In this document: piece by piece, positions 41,945 through 51,000 of the stretch
Layout: each line of letters starts with the position of its first letter
How positions within the stretch are numbered: the stretch's first letter is position 1
DNA from: Syntrophus sp. PtaU1.Bin005
Lineage (GTDB): Bacteria > Desulfobacterota > Syntrophia > Syntrophales > Syntrophaceae
Assembly (NCBI GenBank): GCA_002067745.1
Contig: MVRU01000001.1
Span: forward strand, 44,700 to 108,699
DNA: 64,000 nucleotides
Reading direction: 5' to 3'
Notes under the pieces: generated by a model
Seen by the model: only the letters and a program-made list of their open reading frames with translations
The model's database searches: none
What the model was told of the DNA's origin: nothing
Position numbers and translations under genes: made by a program

Positions 41945-43993
41945 CTATGCCTTTCTAATGCGGCATTGCAGCGATTTCATGTCCGGATAGCCCATCATGG
42001 GCTCACGGCACTCCACGTCGGTCAGCAGATTGGCATTGGCGTCCCCCTCCCAGCCGTGCGGCACCAGCACGACGTTGTCCGCTACCCGCTCCTCCACGGC
42101 AGCCTTCATGTTCACCTGTCCCCGGTTCGTTTCCACGATGACTCTGTCTCCGTCCTCAATTCCAAAGCGGTTTGCTGTCGCCGGGCTGATCTGGACCAGG
42201 GGTTCGGGATACATTTTGCGAAGAGCGTCCGCACCGTGATGCTGGCTGTGGGTATATCCAATGTGTCGGCTTCCCGTGGACAGAATCAACGGGAACTTCT
42301 CCAGGAACGCTTGGCTCGCCCGCCTCGGTCCTCTTTCCGGCTCCAGAAAGGTGGGCAGAGGATCAAAACCGGCCCGCTCGAAGGTTTCGCTGTAAATCTC
42401 AATTCTCCCTGAAGGGGAATGATAGCGCCCTTCTGATTGTTCATAGTTTTTTTCGGTATAGAATACGCCTTCCGGCATCCTGTTCAGAAGATCATCAAAG
42501 GAGAATCCTGATGGGGACAGTTCAAAGGCAATCATTTCCTCCTCGGATCTCCAGGGGAACCTGTCTTCCAACCCCAGCCTCTTTCCCAGTTCCGTGAACA
42601 ATTTCCATTCGGACCAGCTCTCGTAAAGGGGTTCGATGCACTTCTTCCTCAGCATGAGGAATGGAAGGCCGTGGCAAACATTGTAACTGTAGGCTACCCC
42701 CCATTTTTCCAGATGGGAGCAGGCAGGAAGCACATAATGGGCTTCCCTGGCCGTTTCCGTCATGAAAAGATCGTGCACGATGAGAAGGTCAAGCTTTCGA
42801 AAGGCATTGCGGAAGGCGTTGCTGTCCGGCATGGAAACCAGGGGGTTGCCTCCAATAACGAAAAAGGCCCTCAGCACTTCAGGGATGCTTTCCGGAACAA
42901 GAGTCACGACGCCATAGGGACTTTTCCTGCCCCACATCTCGACGAAAAGGGGGTACCGGTCTGCCCCCATGGGATTGCCCTCCACGCCGAGACTCACATC
43001 TCTCAGGCGCGGCGGAGGACTGGTCACCCAGCCGCCTGGGACATCGACGTTGCCGGTAATGGCCTGGAGGATAGAAAAAGCGCGGCTGTTTTGAACGCCA
43101 TTGGCCGTCTGGTCCTGCGTGCAGGTGCCTTGATAGATGCTTGCCCCCCGTGTTCCTGAAAACAGCCTGGCCAATCTGCGGATGTCTTCAGCCGGCACCC
43201 AGGTCACTTCCTCCGCCCACTCGGGGGTGTACTTCTGCACATGGGGGACCAGCCGCTCAAAGCCGAAGGTATGCTGTTCGATGAAGTCCCTGTCGTAGAG
43301 CTTTTCGTTGATGATCACATGCATCATGGCTAGGGCCAGGGCGCCATCCGTACCCGGCCGGATCTGCAGGTACAGATCCGCCATGTCGGCCAAGGGAATC
43401 CGCTTGGGGTCGATGACGACCAGCCTGGCCCCTTGATTCCGATTTCTTTTGAGGGCGAGTTTGAGGGGAAAGTCCGATTGTTCAGGGTTGTGTCCCCAGA
43501 GGATATAGAGGTGGGAGTCCATCTCTTCGACCGGATATCTTCCGAAGGTCATTTGCCGGACCCGGATGCGCATCCGGTAGCAAACGCTCTCAACAGAAAA
43601 GAAATTGGGTGAACCGAAAGCGGTCTTGAACCGCTGCACAAGACCGCCCATCTCGAAGTTTTCCACACCAATGGATCCGCTGAACACGCCCAGAACCTGG
43701 GGGCCGAAATTTTTCTTCAGGTCCAGGAGTCTTTCAGCGATTTCGTCCAGGGCCTGGTCCCATGAGATTTCCCTGAAGCTCCCGTCGATCCGCTTCAGCG
43801 GGCGACGCAGCCGATCAGGATTGTAGATGGTCGCGAGGGCATTGGCCCCCTTGGGGCACAGCTTTCCATGGTTCAAGGGATGGGAGTTCAGCCCGGCGAT
43901 CTTCACCGCCCTTCCATCCTTGACCGTTACCCTGCATCCGCAGCTGTGATAGCAAAGCGTACAATCGGTTGGGACTTCTTTTGCTTCAATCAT
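41945..43993 (-). CDS. Molybdopterin (Mo/W-bis-MGD) oxidoreductase catalytic subunit, no partner subunits
   Basis: A 682-residue DMSO-reductase-family protein. The ATG at 43993 follows GAGGTG by six bases; the frame is open 66 codons further upstream, but those residues are not protein-like. An N-terminal [4Fe-4S] motif has Cys11, 14, 18 and 46 (CTLCYHSC ... GKLCPKG). The probable metal ligand is the Cys in FSVESVCYRMR near residue 146. Further blocks: LYILWGHNPEQSDFP, RLVVIDPKRIPLADMADLYL, ITGNVDVPGGWV, FFVIGGNPLVSMPDSNAF and the C-terminal MGD-binding domain (HGADALRKMYPEPLVQISPA). No Tat signal, so cytoplasmic. No FeS or membrane subunit gene is adjacent. Substrate unknown; formate dehydrogenase-like, thiosulfate/polysulfide reductase-like and acetylene-hydratase-like enzymes all share this layout. 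Confidence 0.88.
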   Translation of the reverse strand: MIEAKEVPTDCTLCYHSCGCRVTVKDGRAVKIAGLNSHPLNHGKLCPKGANALATIYNPDRLRRPLKRIDGSFREISWDQALDEIAERLLDLKKNFGPQVLGVFSGSIGVENFEMGGLVQRFKTAFGSPNFFSVESVCYRMRIRVRQMTFGRYPVEEMDSHLYILWGHNPEQSDFPLKLALKRNRNQGARLVVIDPKRIPLADMADLYLQIRPGTDGALALAMMHVIINEKLYDRDFIEQHTFGFERLVPHVQKYTPEWAEEVTWVPAEDIRRLARLFSGTRGASIYQGTCTQDQTANGVQNSRAFSILQAITGNVDVPGGWVTSPPPRLRDVSLGVEGNPMGADRYPLFVEMWGRKSPYGVVTLVPESIPEVLRAFFVIGGNPLVSMPDSNAFRNAFRKLDLLIVHDLFMTETAREAHYVLPACSHLEKWGVAYSYNVCHGLPFLMLRKKCIEPLYESWSEWKLFTELGKRLGLEDRFPWRSEEEMIAFELSPSGFSFDDLLNRMPEGVFYTEKNYEQSEGRYHSPSGRIEIYSETFERAGFDPLPTFLEPERGPRRASQAFLEKFPLILSTGSRHIGYTHSQHHGADALRKMYPEPLVQISPATANRFGIEDGDRVIVETNRGQVNMKAAVEERVADNVVLVPHGWEGDANANLLTDVECREPMMGYPDMKSLQCRIRKA

Positions 43994-44253
43994 GTTCTTC
44001 ACCTCATCGTCTCCGTCCATCAGAATGAAATTAAAGGTTGGAAATACGAAGCGATTGCAGCTTTCCAGGTCACGACGATCTCCGTTCGCCTTCGAACCTT
44101 TGTCCTGAGCAGGCCGCAGAGAAATTTTCCCTGGAGGAATACTCCGGAACCACCATGAACACAGAGTGGAACTGTACAGAAATACTAGCAATATCTGGAA
44201 AAAAAGTAAAAAGAAAGTAACGGTTCAACATAAAATATTTTGTTTTCATTGAA

Positions 44254-45076
44254 GTGTGCCGTGAAAGGCCGCAATTTTCAGTGGGTGAGATTCCCACCCG
44301 GCTTCTGTCGCTCCGGCCGATAGCACTGGAGGCGGTGGAAGGAGGCAACGACCTTTACTGAAGCACTTCCAGAAAAGGGTCCCATGGGATTCAGCGAGCA
44401 TGCAGGCCGCAACGTGTAGTGAACGCCGAGCAGGCCTCGAAGCGTCGTTGCGGAACCCGATCCGACGTCAAAGCGGAGAAAGCCGTTGCCTTGCGGGAAG
44501 CGAGTGACATTTGCACCGCAGGGTTCCGCCGGGGTATTTGGCGGTGGCATGCATGTACAGGGAGATTGATCGCAACACGGGAAGCCTCGGTGGTGGCGGC
44601 GCGTGACCGCCAACGGATGTTCCGCGAGGAACCGAATCCGGCCATGCGAGGTGGCGGAGAGGCCCGCAGTAGTGGTGAACTCGGGTAATGCCGAGGGAGA
44701 GAAGGGGCCTCAACTCAAGGTTAGTGCAACAAGCAGCACGACAGCCGGGAGATTGGCCATGCGTCTAACACCTCCGGAAAAGTTGAGAAGTTGCAGCCGG
44801 CGTTACGCACCAAAGCGAAGCAGTCGCCAGGATATCGATTCTACGTGCCGTACGATAAAGGTGTACCGCATAGACGTTTTGCATTATGCGTACCGGCCCG
44901 GCCGCAGCGCTCAAGGTGCCGTTGGTCGGATTGAAACGCTGCTGCGGAGCGGACATATAGAGGTGGTCGATGCGGACTTGTCCGGGTACTTCGATAGCAT
45001 TCCGCATTCGGAGTTGATGAAATCGGTGGCGCGTCGCGTGCGCGATCGACATCTGCTGCATCTGCTGAAGATGTGG
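44254..45076 (+). mobile_element. Degenerate group II intron with internally deleted reverse transcriptase
   Basis: From about 44254 (GTGTGCC) the sequence has the stem-rich non-coding character of a group II intron 5' region, followed by RT fragments. One frame gives KLQPALRTKAKQSPGYRFYV; after a one-base shift the next reads VYRIDVLHYAYR, joined directly to PGRSAQGAVGRIETLLRSGH and VVDADLSGYFDSIPHSELMK with SVARRVRDRHLLHLLKMW. The segment between the two AYR motifs, and everything after LLKMW (including the YxDD site and maturase domain), is missing. The 3' end is fused to an IS21 fragment at about 45074-45083. The 5' boundary is approximate. Confidence 0.75.
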
Positions 45077-45411
45077 CCCACGAAGACCTGTTGATTCTGG
45101 ATGAACTGAGTTACATCCCCTTTTCCAAGGAAGGGGCGGAATTGCTTTCCCAGGTTTTGGCGGAACGGCATGAAAAGGGATCTGTGATCATCACCACGAA
45201 TCTCGGTTTTGCCGACTGGACTCAGATTTTCGGCGATCCGACCATGACTGCCGCCCTTATGGATCGGTTAACCCACAAAGCCCACATCATCGGCTGTAAC
45301 TGGGATAGCTATCGTTTGCGAGAAAGTCTCAAAGAAATGATGAACAGTGACGTTTCGCCGGTAAAACTCCGGTCGCCTCACGGCTTCCTACGTTTTCCCG
45401 GCGATCAATAA
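45077..45411 (+). pseudogene. IS21-family helper ATPase IstB, C-terminal fragment
   Basis: An open stretch of about 110 codons encoding the C-terminal half of an IstB-type ATPase: DLLILDELSYIPFSKEGAEL (Walker B), VLAERHEKGSVIITTNLGFA, DWTQIFGDPTMTAALMDRLT and SYRLRESLKEM. The Walker A half and istA are absent; the 5' end is a direct fusion to the intron RT remnant. Some 50-70 bases downstream the sequence GGGTGGTCAAAATTCGG may be what is left of the element's right end. Non-functional. Confidence 0.8.
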
Positions 45412-45418
45412 GGAAGAC

Positions 45419-45933
45419 AGGGGATGACCTGCCCGTCATCCCAAAGTATAAACACTGCTCAGGGTGGTCAAAATTCGGTTGTCATTACCAGAAGCTTTGC
45501 GGCTACTGTTTCAGGGCGAGTGGCCCGAGTTTATGAACGTCAAAGAACAAAGTGCTGAATAGTTACAAAAGAAAAACGATCGTACAGAGCTGAAACGCGC
45601 CGCCCGCTTTTCGCGTGCAGCCCTTCGGCAGGGCAAACCTTATCCCTTGGCTTTGCTCAGGACGGAAGAGTTTCGCTACCGGGTTTCTGCCGAATCTTCA
45701 CTTACTTCTGCGAGACAATGCCGGAGATGGAGAAGAGGGTAATACGAGGGGGATAACGGTTGATGTTGTTCCCGCGCAGACATGTAGTCATCGCAAGGGT
45801 TCGGGCTTCTCCGGTTAAGATCAAAACCGGCCCCGGATTGTGGTGAGGCCCTTGACATCGGGGGGAGTGGTGAAGTCTGGGGGATGAACCGCCGAAAACG
45901 GATGTTCCGGCGGTTCAAGGGCTGTCATCTGTT
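45419..45933. other. Decayed intergenic stretch after the IS21 remnant
   Basis: About 515 bases with short open pieces (for example LSLPEALRLLFQGEWPEFM before a TAG near 45570) that look like coding debris but cannot be assigned. It carries one hairpin near its end, GAACCGCCG (45886-45894) with CGGCGGTTC (45908-45916), just downstream of the minus-strand gene stopping at 45934; this may serve as its terminator although no T-run follows. Confidence 0.5.
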
Positions 45934-46392
45934 CTATGGCCTTCTCCATCCACTCCAGGCGGGGAACCCGTTCTCGTCGCGAAGCTTGAGCACATCGTCT
46001 CCCTTCTTAATCTCGGAAGCGATGATCGCCGGCTTTCCGTTGTAGGTCACCCTTGAGCCTTTCACTTCAATTCTGTCCTTTGCGGCGATTTTTATATCCT
46101 GATTTTCGATGAACCATCCGGGACCGAGGTGAACGGAAATGGGTTCCTTCTCCGTTTTCACGATCATGTGAATGCCGTAGTGCATACCACTCAGCGGTGT
46201 AAGCTTGTCAATGGCGATGACCTCTCCGGTGATCGTCTCAACGGTTGCAGGGTTGAACATCCTGCTGTAGGGCGTCCCCATCCCCCAGCCGCCGCTGCCT
46301 CTCCACATCATGCCCCGTTGAGCTAACGACTCGGAAACAAGGAAAAGACAGAGCATGAAAACAAACGCGGCAAAAAACGCCATTCTTTTCAT
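45934..46392 (-). CDS. Small secreted protein with OB-like domain
   Basis: A 152-residue exported protein of unknown function. Signal peptide FFAAFVFMLCLFLVSESLAQ; the mature start is Met/Gly/Trp-rich (RGMMWRGSGGWGMGTPYSRM). The following domain, VETITGEVIAIDKLTPLSGM then IHMIVKTEKEPISVHLGPGW and DRIEVKGSRVTYNGKPAIIA, has the strand pattern of small OB-fold periplasmic proteins; this is an inference. GGAGG lies eight bases upstream of the ATG. It is 75 bases downstream of tpiA on the same strand and could be read from that transcript. Confidence 0.75.
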   Translation of the reverse strand: MKRMAFFAAFVFMLCLFLVSESLAQRGMMWRGSGGWGMGTPYSRMFNPATVETITGEVIAIDKLTPLSGMHYGIHMIVKTEKEPISVHLGPGWFIENQDIKIAAKDRIEVKGSRVTYNGKPAIIASEIKKGDDVLKLRDENGFPAWSGWRRP

Positions 46393-46467
46393 TTCAAATT
46401 CCTCCTTCCATCTTTATTTTGGTCATATCGCTCATGAATCAAAGCTTATCCTGATTTGAAGCGGCAG

Positions 46468-47226
46468 CTACCCGGCCTGGAATCGGACGATGCGGGCGAA
46501 GGAATCGGCCTGCAGAGCGGCGCCGCCGACCAATGCGCCATCGATGTTGGGCATGGCCATCTGCTCATCGATGGTGTCAGGCTTTACGCTTCCACCGTAC
46601 TGAATGACAAGCCCCTGCGCCACGTCCCTGTTCCAGACCTTTTCAATGGTGGAGCGGATGCAGGCGTGCATGTCATCGGCATCCTGTGACGAAGCGGTTT
46701 TTCCCGTGCCGATAGCCCACACAGGCTCATAGGCGATCGCCACCTGTTTCATTTCGTCGCTGGTGAGGCCCTTCAGACCCTGAATGACCTGGTCCCTGAC
46801 AATCTGTTCGTGTTTTCCGGATTCCCGCTGTTCGAGGAATTCACCGACACAGACGATTGGGGTCAGTCCATTGGCCAGGGCGGCCCTGGTCCTTTTGTTG
46901 ACCGTTTCGTCCGTCTCGCCGAAAAACTGCCTCTGCTCAGAATGCCCGATGATCACGTAGGTGCAGCCGAGGGATTTGAGCATGTCCGCACAGACCATTC
47001 CCGTGAACGCCCCGGATTTCTCCCAGTGCATCGTTTGTGCGCCGAGCTTGATTTTGCTTCCCCGAATGACGTCGCCCACGGACTTGAGGGAGGTGAAAGG
47101 AGGGCACAGAAGGATATCGCATGCCTCGTACTGCCCGACTTCCGCCACCAGGGCTCTGGCAAGCTCGATGGCTTCGGGGTCGGTCTTGTTCATTTTCCAG
47201 TTTCCTGCAATGAGGGCTTTTCTCAT
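46468..47226 (-). CDS. tpiA: Triosephosphate isomerase
   Basis: Interconverts dihydroxyacetone phosphate and glyceraldehyde-3-phosphate. 252 residues from the ATG at 47226, which follows GGAG; a 12-residue upstream extension is rejected. Active-site residues are seen: Asn/Lys in AGNWKMNKT, His in VIIGHSEQRQFFGET, Glu in AIAYEPVWAIGTGK, and the phosphate loops YGGSVKPD and GALVGGAAL. Sixteen bases separate it from pgk upstream on the same strand, forming a pgk-tpiA operon. Confidence 0.96.
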   Translation of the reverse strand: MRKALIAGNWKMNKTDPEAIELARALVAEVGQYEACDILLCPPFTSLKSVGDVIRGSKIKLGAQTMHWEKSGAFTGMVCADMLKSLGCTYVIIGHSEQRQFFGETDETVNKRTRAALANGLTPIVCVGEFLEQRESGKHEQIVRDQVIQGLKGLTSDEMKQVAIAYEPVWAIGTGKTASSQDADDMHACIRSTIEKVWNRDVAQGLVIQYGGSVKPDTIDEQMAMPNIDGALVGGAALQADSFARIVRFQAG

Positions 47227-47242
47227 GATGGAGCTCCTTTGG

Positions 47243-48505
47243 CTATTTGTCATTGAGTGCATCGATTCCCGGGAGATGGCCGAGTTCGAGAAATTCGAGG
47301 GAAGCGCCGCCCCCCGTGGAGACGTGAGTCATTTTGCTTTCCAGTCCCGTCTGCTTTAAGGCGGAAACGGAGTCGCCGCCGCCGACCACGGTAATGGCGT
47401 CGATTTCGGCGAGGGCTTTGGCAATTTCCTTTGTCCCCGTGGCGAAATTGGGCATTTCAAAAACGCCCATGGGTCCGTTCCAGATGACGGTCTTTGCCCT
47501 GGAAAGGACATCCTTGTATTCTGCAAGGGTTTTCGCTCCGATATCCACCCCCATGAGGTCATCGGGAAAGGAATCCTTCGGGATGGCATGGATCATTGCC
47601 TCGTTGCTGAATTCCGGTACGGCGATGTGGTCTTCCGGCAGAAAGATCTCGACCTTCGCCTCGGCCGCCTTTTTCAGGATTTCGGCCGCGGTGGGGATCA
47701 TCTCGGTCTCCACCATGGATCTGCCGACCGGCAGGCCCCGGGCCTTCAGGAAGGTGTAAGCCATGCCGCCACCGATGAGAATCGCATCGACCTTGTTCAG
47801 AAGGTTCGTAATCACCCCGATCTTGGAGGAGACCTTGGCTCCGCCGAGAACCAGGACGAAGGGCTTCTGCGGGCTGGAAACGGTCTGACCGAGATACCGG
47901 ACCTCCTTCTCCATGAGAAATCCGGCCACGGCGACCGGGACGAATCTCGCGATGGTTTCCGTGGAGGCATGGGCGCGATGGGCCGTTCCGAAGGCGTCAT
48001 TGATATAGACATCGGCGAAGGCCGCCAGTTCTTTCGCCATCTTCTCGCGTTCGGCCGGGTCTTTGGAGGTTTCCTCCCGGTGAAAACGGGTATTCTCCAG
48101 CATGAGGACTTCCGCTGGCCCGAGCGCTGAAACCATGGAGGCGACCTCGGGGCCGATGGCCGAGGGAGCGAGCTTGACGGGCCTGCCGAGAAGCCCGGCC
48201 AGATACTCCGCCACGGGCTTCATCCTGCATTTGCCGTCGAGAAATTTCTGCTCGTCGAATTCCTCCCCCGCTTTTTCAGCCTTCTCTTTCGCCTTCGCCG
48301 CGTCCTTTTTCGGGTCGCCAAGATGCGACATGAGAATAAGATAGCGTGGAGCCTGTTCAAGGACATGGTTGATCGTCGGCAGAGCGGCCCGGATGCGGGT
48401 GTCGTCCTGGACGGCGCCTTCCTTCATCGGCACGTTGAAATCAACGCGCATTATCACTCTCTTGTCCCTGAGCTCAATATCCTTGACGGTTTTTTTGGTG
48501 ATCAT
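47243..48505 (-). CDS. pgk: Phosphoglycerate kinase
   Basis: Transfers phosphate from 1,3-bisphosphoglycerate to ADP. 420 residues, slightly longer than the usual 390-400 because of a Lys/Glu-rich insertion after SHLGDPKK (about residues 66-95). Motifs: [72 protein letters not shown] and [18 protein letters not shown]. First gene of the pgk-tpiA pair. The GAPDH gene that often accompanies pgk is not in this window. Confidence 0.96.
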   Translation of the reverse strand: MITKKTVKDIELRDKRVIMRVDFNVPMKEGAVQDDTRIRAALPTINHVLEQAPRYLILMSHLGDPKKDAAKAKEKAEKAGEEFDEQKFLDGKCRMKPVAEYLAGLLGRPVKLAPSAIGPEVASMVSALGPAEVLMLENTRFHREETSKDPAEREKMAKELAAFADVYINDAFGTAHRAHASTETIARFVPVAVAGFLMEKEVRYLGQTVSSPQKPFVLVLGGAKVSSKIGVITNLLNKVDAILIGGGMAYTFLKARGLPVGRSMVETEMIPTAAEILKKAAEAKVEIFLPEDHIAVPEFSNEAMIHAIPKDSFPDDLMGVDIGAKTLAEYKDVLSRAKTVIWNGPMGVFEMPNFATGTKEIAKALAEIDAITVVGGGDSVSALKQTGLESKMTHVSTGGGASLEFLELGHLPGIDALNDK

Positions 48506-48690
48506 CGGAATCCTCGTTCTGAAGTAAATCTGTTATTTTTGAATTGTAATGGCTTTGACGGTTCCTGAAATTCTGCCTACGGCGACATCCAGATGGAAAG
48601 AAGAAACATTCAATGTTCATAAGTATATGGACAAGGATTTTATGAGTCAAGGGGATTTTGGCCGCTAAACATGTACGGTTTCGACGGCCG

Positions 48691-49185
48691 TTAAAATTCC
48701 CACACGCCCATGATGGGTTCTTCATCCTTGTAGTGATTGAATTCCCCGATGTATCGGCAGGAGGTGAAGCGCCATGGCGCCTCAACCATGACCCGTGCCG
48801 TTTCCTCTCCGATCCCCATGAGATAGACCAGTGGGGAGAGGGCGATATAGACCGCGGTGGACGCCGTCGAGCCGATCAGGCAAAGCGGCCTTACCAGCAG
48901 GATGTCAACCATCTTGAGCCCCGTCGACGGAGGCCCCTGGGCTTCTTCAGAAACGGTATCCCAGGACTGCGAAACTGTTTCAGAAGATTGAACCGGAGCG
49001 GATGGCTGGACCGGGGCAGGCGGCTGAACGAGAACAGGCGGTCGACCCGCCGCCGGCAATTGTCCGCTACCGGCTGACGGAGACTCGACGGGCGCTCGGT
49101 TTGCGTCAGCCGGCTCAGCCATGACAGGGCAGGTTGCGTAAAGCATGGGCAGGACGATCAAAACAACAAGAGCGAGCCTGTTCAT
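48691..49185 (-). CDS. Secreted/membrane protein with Pro-rich linker, function unknown
   Basis: A 164-residue protein with signal peptide (LALVVLIVLPMLYATCPVMA), a Pro/Gln/Ser-rich linker (PPVLVQPPAPVQPSAPVQSS, about residues 35-80) and a conserved-looking C-terminal domain: VDILLVRPLCLIGSTASTAV, YIALSPLVYLMGIGEETARV and APWRFTSCRYIGEF. The last part, a hydrophobic segment followed by a W/R-F-T pattern, recurs in small uncharacterised deltaproteobacterial envelope proteins. AAAGGAG precedes the ATG. No operon partner. Confidence 0.7.
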   Translation of the reverse strand: MNRLALVVLIVLPMLYATCPVMAEPADANRAPVESPSAGSGQLPAAGRPPVLVQPPAPVQPSAPVQSSETVSQSWDTVSEEAQGPPSTGLKMVDILLVRPLCLIGSTASTAVYIALSPLVYLMGIGEETARVMVEAPWRFTSCRYIGEFNHYKDEEPIMGVWEF

Positions 49186-49436
49186 GGAACTTCTCCTTTT
49201 CGCAATAGGTTGTCTGATTAAAGCACAAATTTCCCATTAATCAATACAGGAAAATTCACAGTGCCGTAATCGTTGGCCCGTCGAGGATTTTCGTCCACGA
49301 GCGGCACACCGCCTTCTCGCGGGAAATGGCCCTGTCCCGTCGACGTTCCCCCGCCAGGGAGATGAGCCGTTTCCCTCTTGATGCCGCTATATTCGTTAGA
49401 TGGATGCCTTAATCTACCATCAAGAAAAATAAAAAA

Positions 49437-49615
49437 CCTCGTTGAACCTGAAAAATCAGGATGATACAGATTTTCTGTCAAGTGAAAACCATCATCAACG
49501 AGGTGCGGCGATTATGGCACAAGGGGTATTATCATTCAAGTACGAAGAGGCAAAGAGAGAGACAGGAATGACGGGACTGGCGGGTCTGCCGGTTTACCTG
49601 GATTTAGCCAGTGTT
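49437..49615 (+). mobile_element. IS1380-family transposase remnant (N-terminus only)
   Basis: An ATG at 49514 opens MAQGVLSFKYEEAKRETGMT then GLAGLPVYLDLASV, the characteristic N-terminus of IS1380-type transposases, which stops resembling the family after about 33 residues (near 49613). The leader contains a perfect inverted repeat, CCTCGTTGA (49437-49445) with TCAACGAGG (49495-49503). The rest of the transposase (about 400 residues) is missing, so this is a one-ended remnant. It abuts the dead yjbQ gene. Confidence 0.7.
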
Positions 49616-49666
49616 AGAGACCAGGGTCTTCTGAATCCAGAAAAAAACAAAATGACGAGGTGAAGC

Positions 49667-50088
49667 ATGATGAGATCGTATCGAAAAGAGCTGTGGTCCC
49701 ATGTTCCGGAGCGAAGAGGGTTTGTCAACATCACGGACCAGGTGGATCAGTGCCTCAAGTAAAGCGGTATATCCGAAGGTTTGGCCCTTGTGAGCGCCAT
49801 GCACATAACGGCTTCCGTATTCATGAACGATGATGAACCGGGCCTGCATCATGATCATGAGGAATGGCTGGAAAAGCTGGCGCTCCATGAACCCCTGTCG
49901 AATTACCGCCGTAACCGGACAGGTGAGGACAATGGGGACGCTCACTTGAAGAGGCAGGTGATGGGATGGGATGTTGTCGTGGCTGTCACGGGCGGCAGTT
50001 TGGATTTTGGGCCATGGGAGCAGATATTCTATGGTGAATATGATGGGCGCAGGAAAAAAGAGTGCTTGTAAAGATCGTCGGTGAATAG
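49667..50088 (+). pseudogene. yjbQ: YjbQ/UPF0047 family gene inactivated by a nonsense and a frameshift mutation
   Basis: The frame from the ATG at 49667 (GAGGTGA upstream) reads [30 protein letters not shown], then TAA at 49760-49762, then [56 protein letters not shown] and [19 protein letters not shown]. The stop sits where relatives have Glu/Arg, consistent with a single GAA-to-TAA change. Near the 3' end an A6 run (about 50053-50059) lacks one A, so the frame ends early at 50071; with one base restored the C-terminus would be RVLVKIVGE ending at 50088. Two independent lesions make it a pseudogene. Confidence 0.85.
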
Positions 50089-50614
50089 CCAAACACTTCT
50101 ATCCAACGAGACGCATGGAGAGAGCGTATTCTCCGTGACGCCGACGTCCGGACGTCGTTTGCGGCAGGGGAACATTTCCGCTTGGAGATTGCTTCTGCCG
50201 GGAGGGCGATAGAAACTCAAATGGCAGGCTTGAACGTATCTCTGGGAACGTTTTCCTGAAAAAATTTTTTTGTGGAATTCCGATGTGAATAATGGTAAAA
50301 ATCAATACATACAAGTATTTAGGTGTACTTTAAAGCTTGGGAATATAAGCGATTTAATGGAATAAAAAGTAATTGTTGGCGATTGTAATCTCCTAAAAAG
50401 GGATGAATAAGGAGAAATACTTCCTGATTCCTGTAAAAAAGAGATTGGATAGATGTTGCGGAATACAAAGCACTTTTTGTCCCGAGCCTGTAAATGGCGG
50501 TTCCCCTTTCAGCGAGCTGAATTATAAAAATGAATTGACCCAAGGCAGCAAATGCCTGGGTAAGATGGCCCCTGCCGGTTTGAACCCTGAAAATACTTTA
50601 TGAGGAGATAAGTA
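50089..50614. other. AT-rich intergenic region with a perfect 16-bp palindrome
   Basis: About 525 bases with no supported gene. CGACGTCC/GGACGTCG at 50142-50157 is a perfect 16-base palindrome with no loop, more like a protein-binding site than a terminator. From about 50220 to 50560 the sequence is clearly richer in A+T than the rest of the window and would hold the promoter of the small gene at 50615. Confidence 0.55.
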
Positions 50615-50815
50615 ATGGATGAAATTGCAAAAATTAGTGTAACCGATTTCGAGAAAAAATCAGATGGATCATGGGTTGCTTTGAATAATGCAGCCATCAA
50701 CACGAAAAACGGACTGGTGATGACCGTACCGCGCGGTATGCCCTTTAAAAAAGGATTAACATATTTCGGAGGATATGATGTTGTAAAGGCACTTGAAGAA
50801 GCCAGTGTTAACTAA
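50615..50815 (+). CDS. Small 66-residue protein, function unknown
   Basis: Not recognised. A well-placed AGGAG lies eight bases upstream of the ATG. The sequence MDEIAKISVTDFEKKSDGSW...ALNNAAINTKNGLVMTVPRG...FKKGLTYFGGYDVVKALEEA is soluble, with alternating strand-like and helix-like stretches and no Cys. It is isolated, flanked by AT-rich non-coding DNA, next to the decay zone. The strong ribosome-binding site and ordinary codon use support a real gene. Confidence 0.65.
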   Translation: MDEIAKISVTDFEKKSDGSWVALNNAAINTKNGLVMTVPRGMPFKKGLTYFGGYDVVKALEEASVN

Positions 50816-51000
50816 AAAATCAAGGGTCTGAACCGGCAGGGGAAAATTCAATATCCAATGACTCTTGGGTATGGTAACTCGTCGGGATCATCTCCGGATG
50901 GTCACGAAGTCGCTTTTTTGGGGGTGCAGGTCAAAGACGTTTCAACCAACGGTTGCCGTCAGGGTGCGATTAATTTTAAACCAGAGTTCCGTGATGGATA

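Noticed and set aside
45615..45700. Sequence GGGCAAACC followed by GCTACCGGG, reminiscent of a c-di-GMP-I riboswitch
   Set aside because: The conserved core GGACGCAAAGCC and the paired helices of that riboswitch are absent; the order and spacing do not fit.
49604..50092. 162-codon minus-strand open frame
   Set aside because: It lies antisense to the YjbQ-like sequence, whose plus-strand residues match the family closely despite two lesions.
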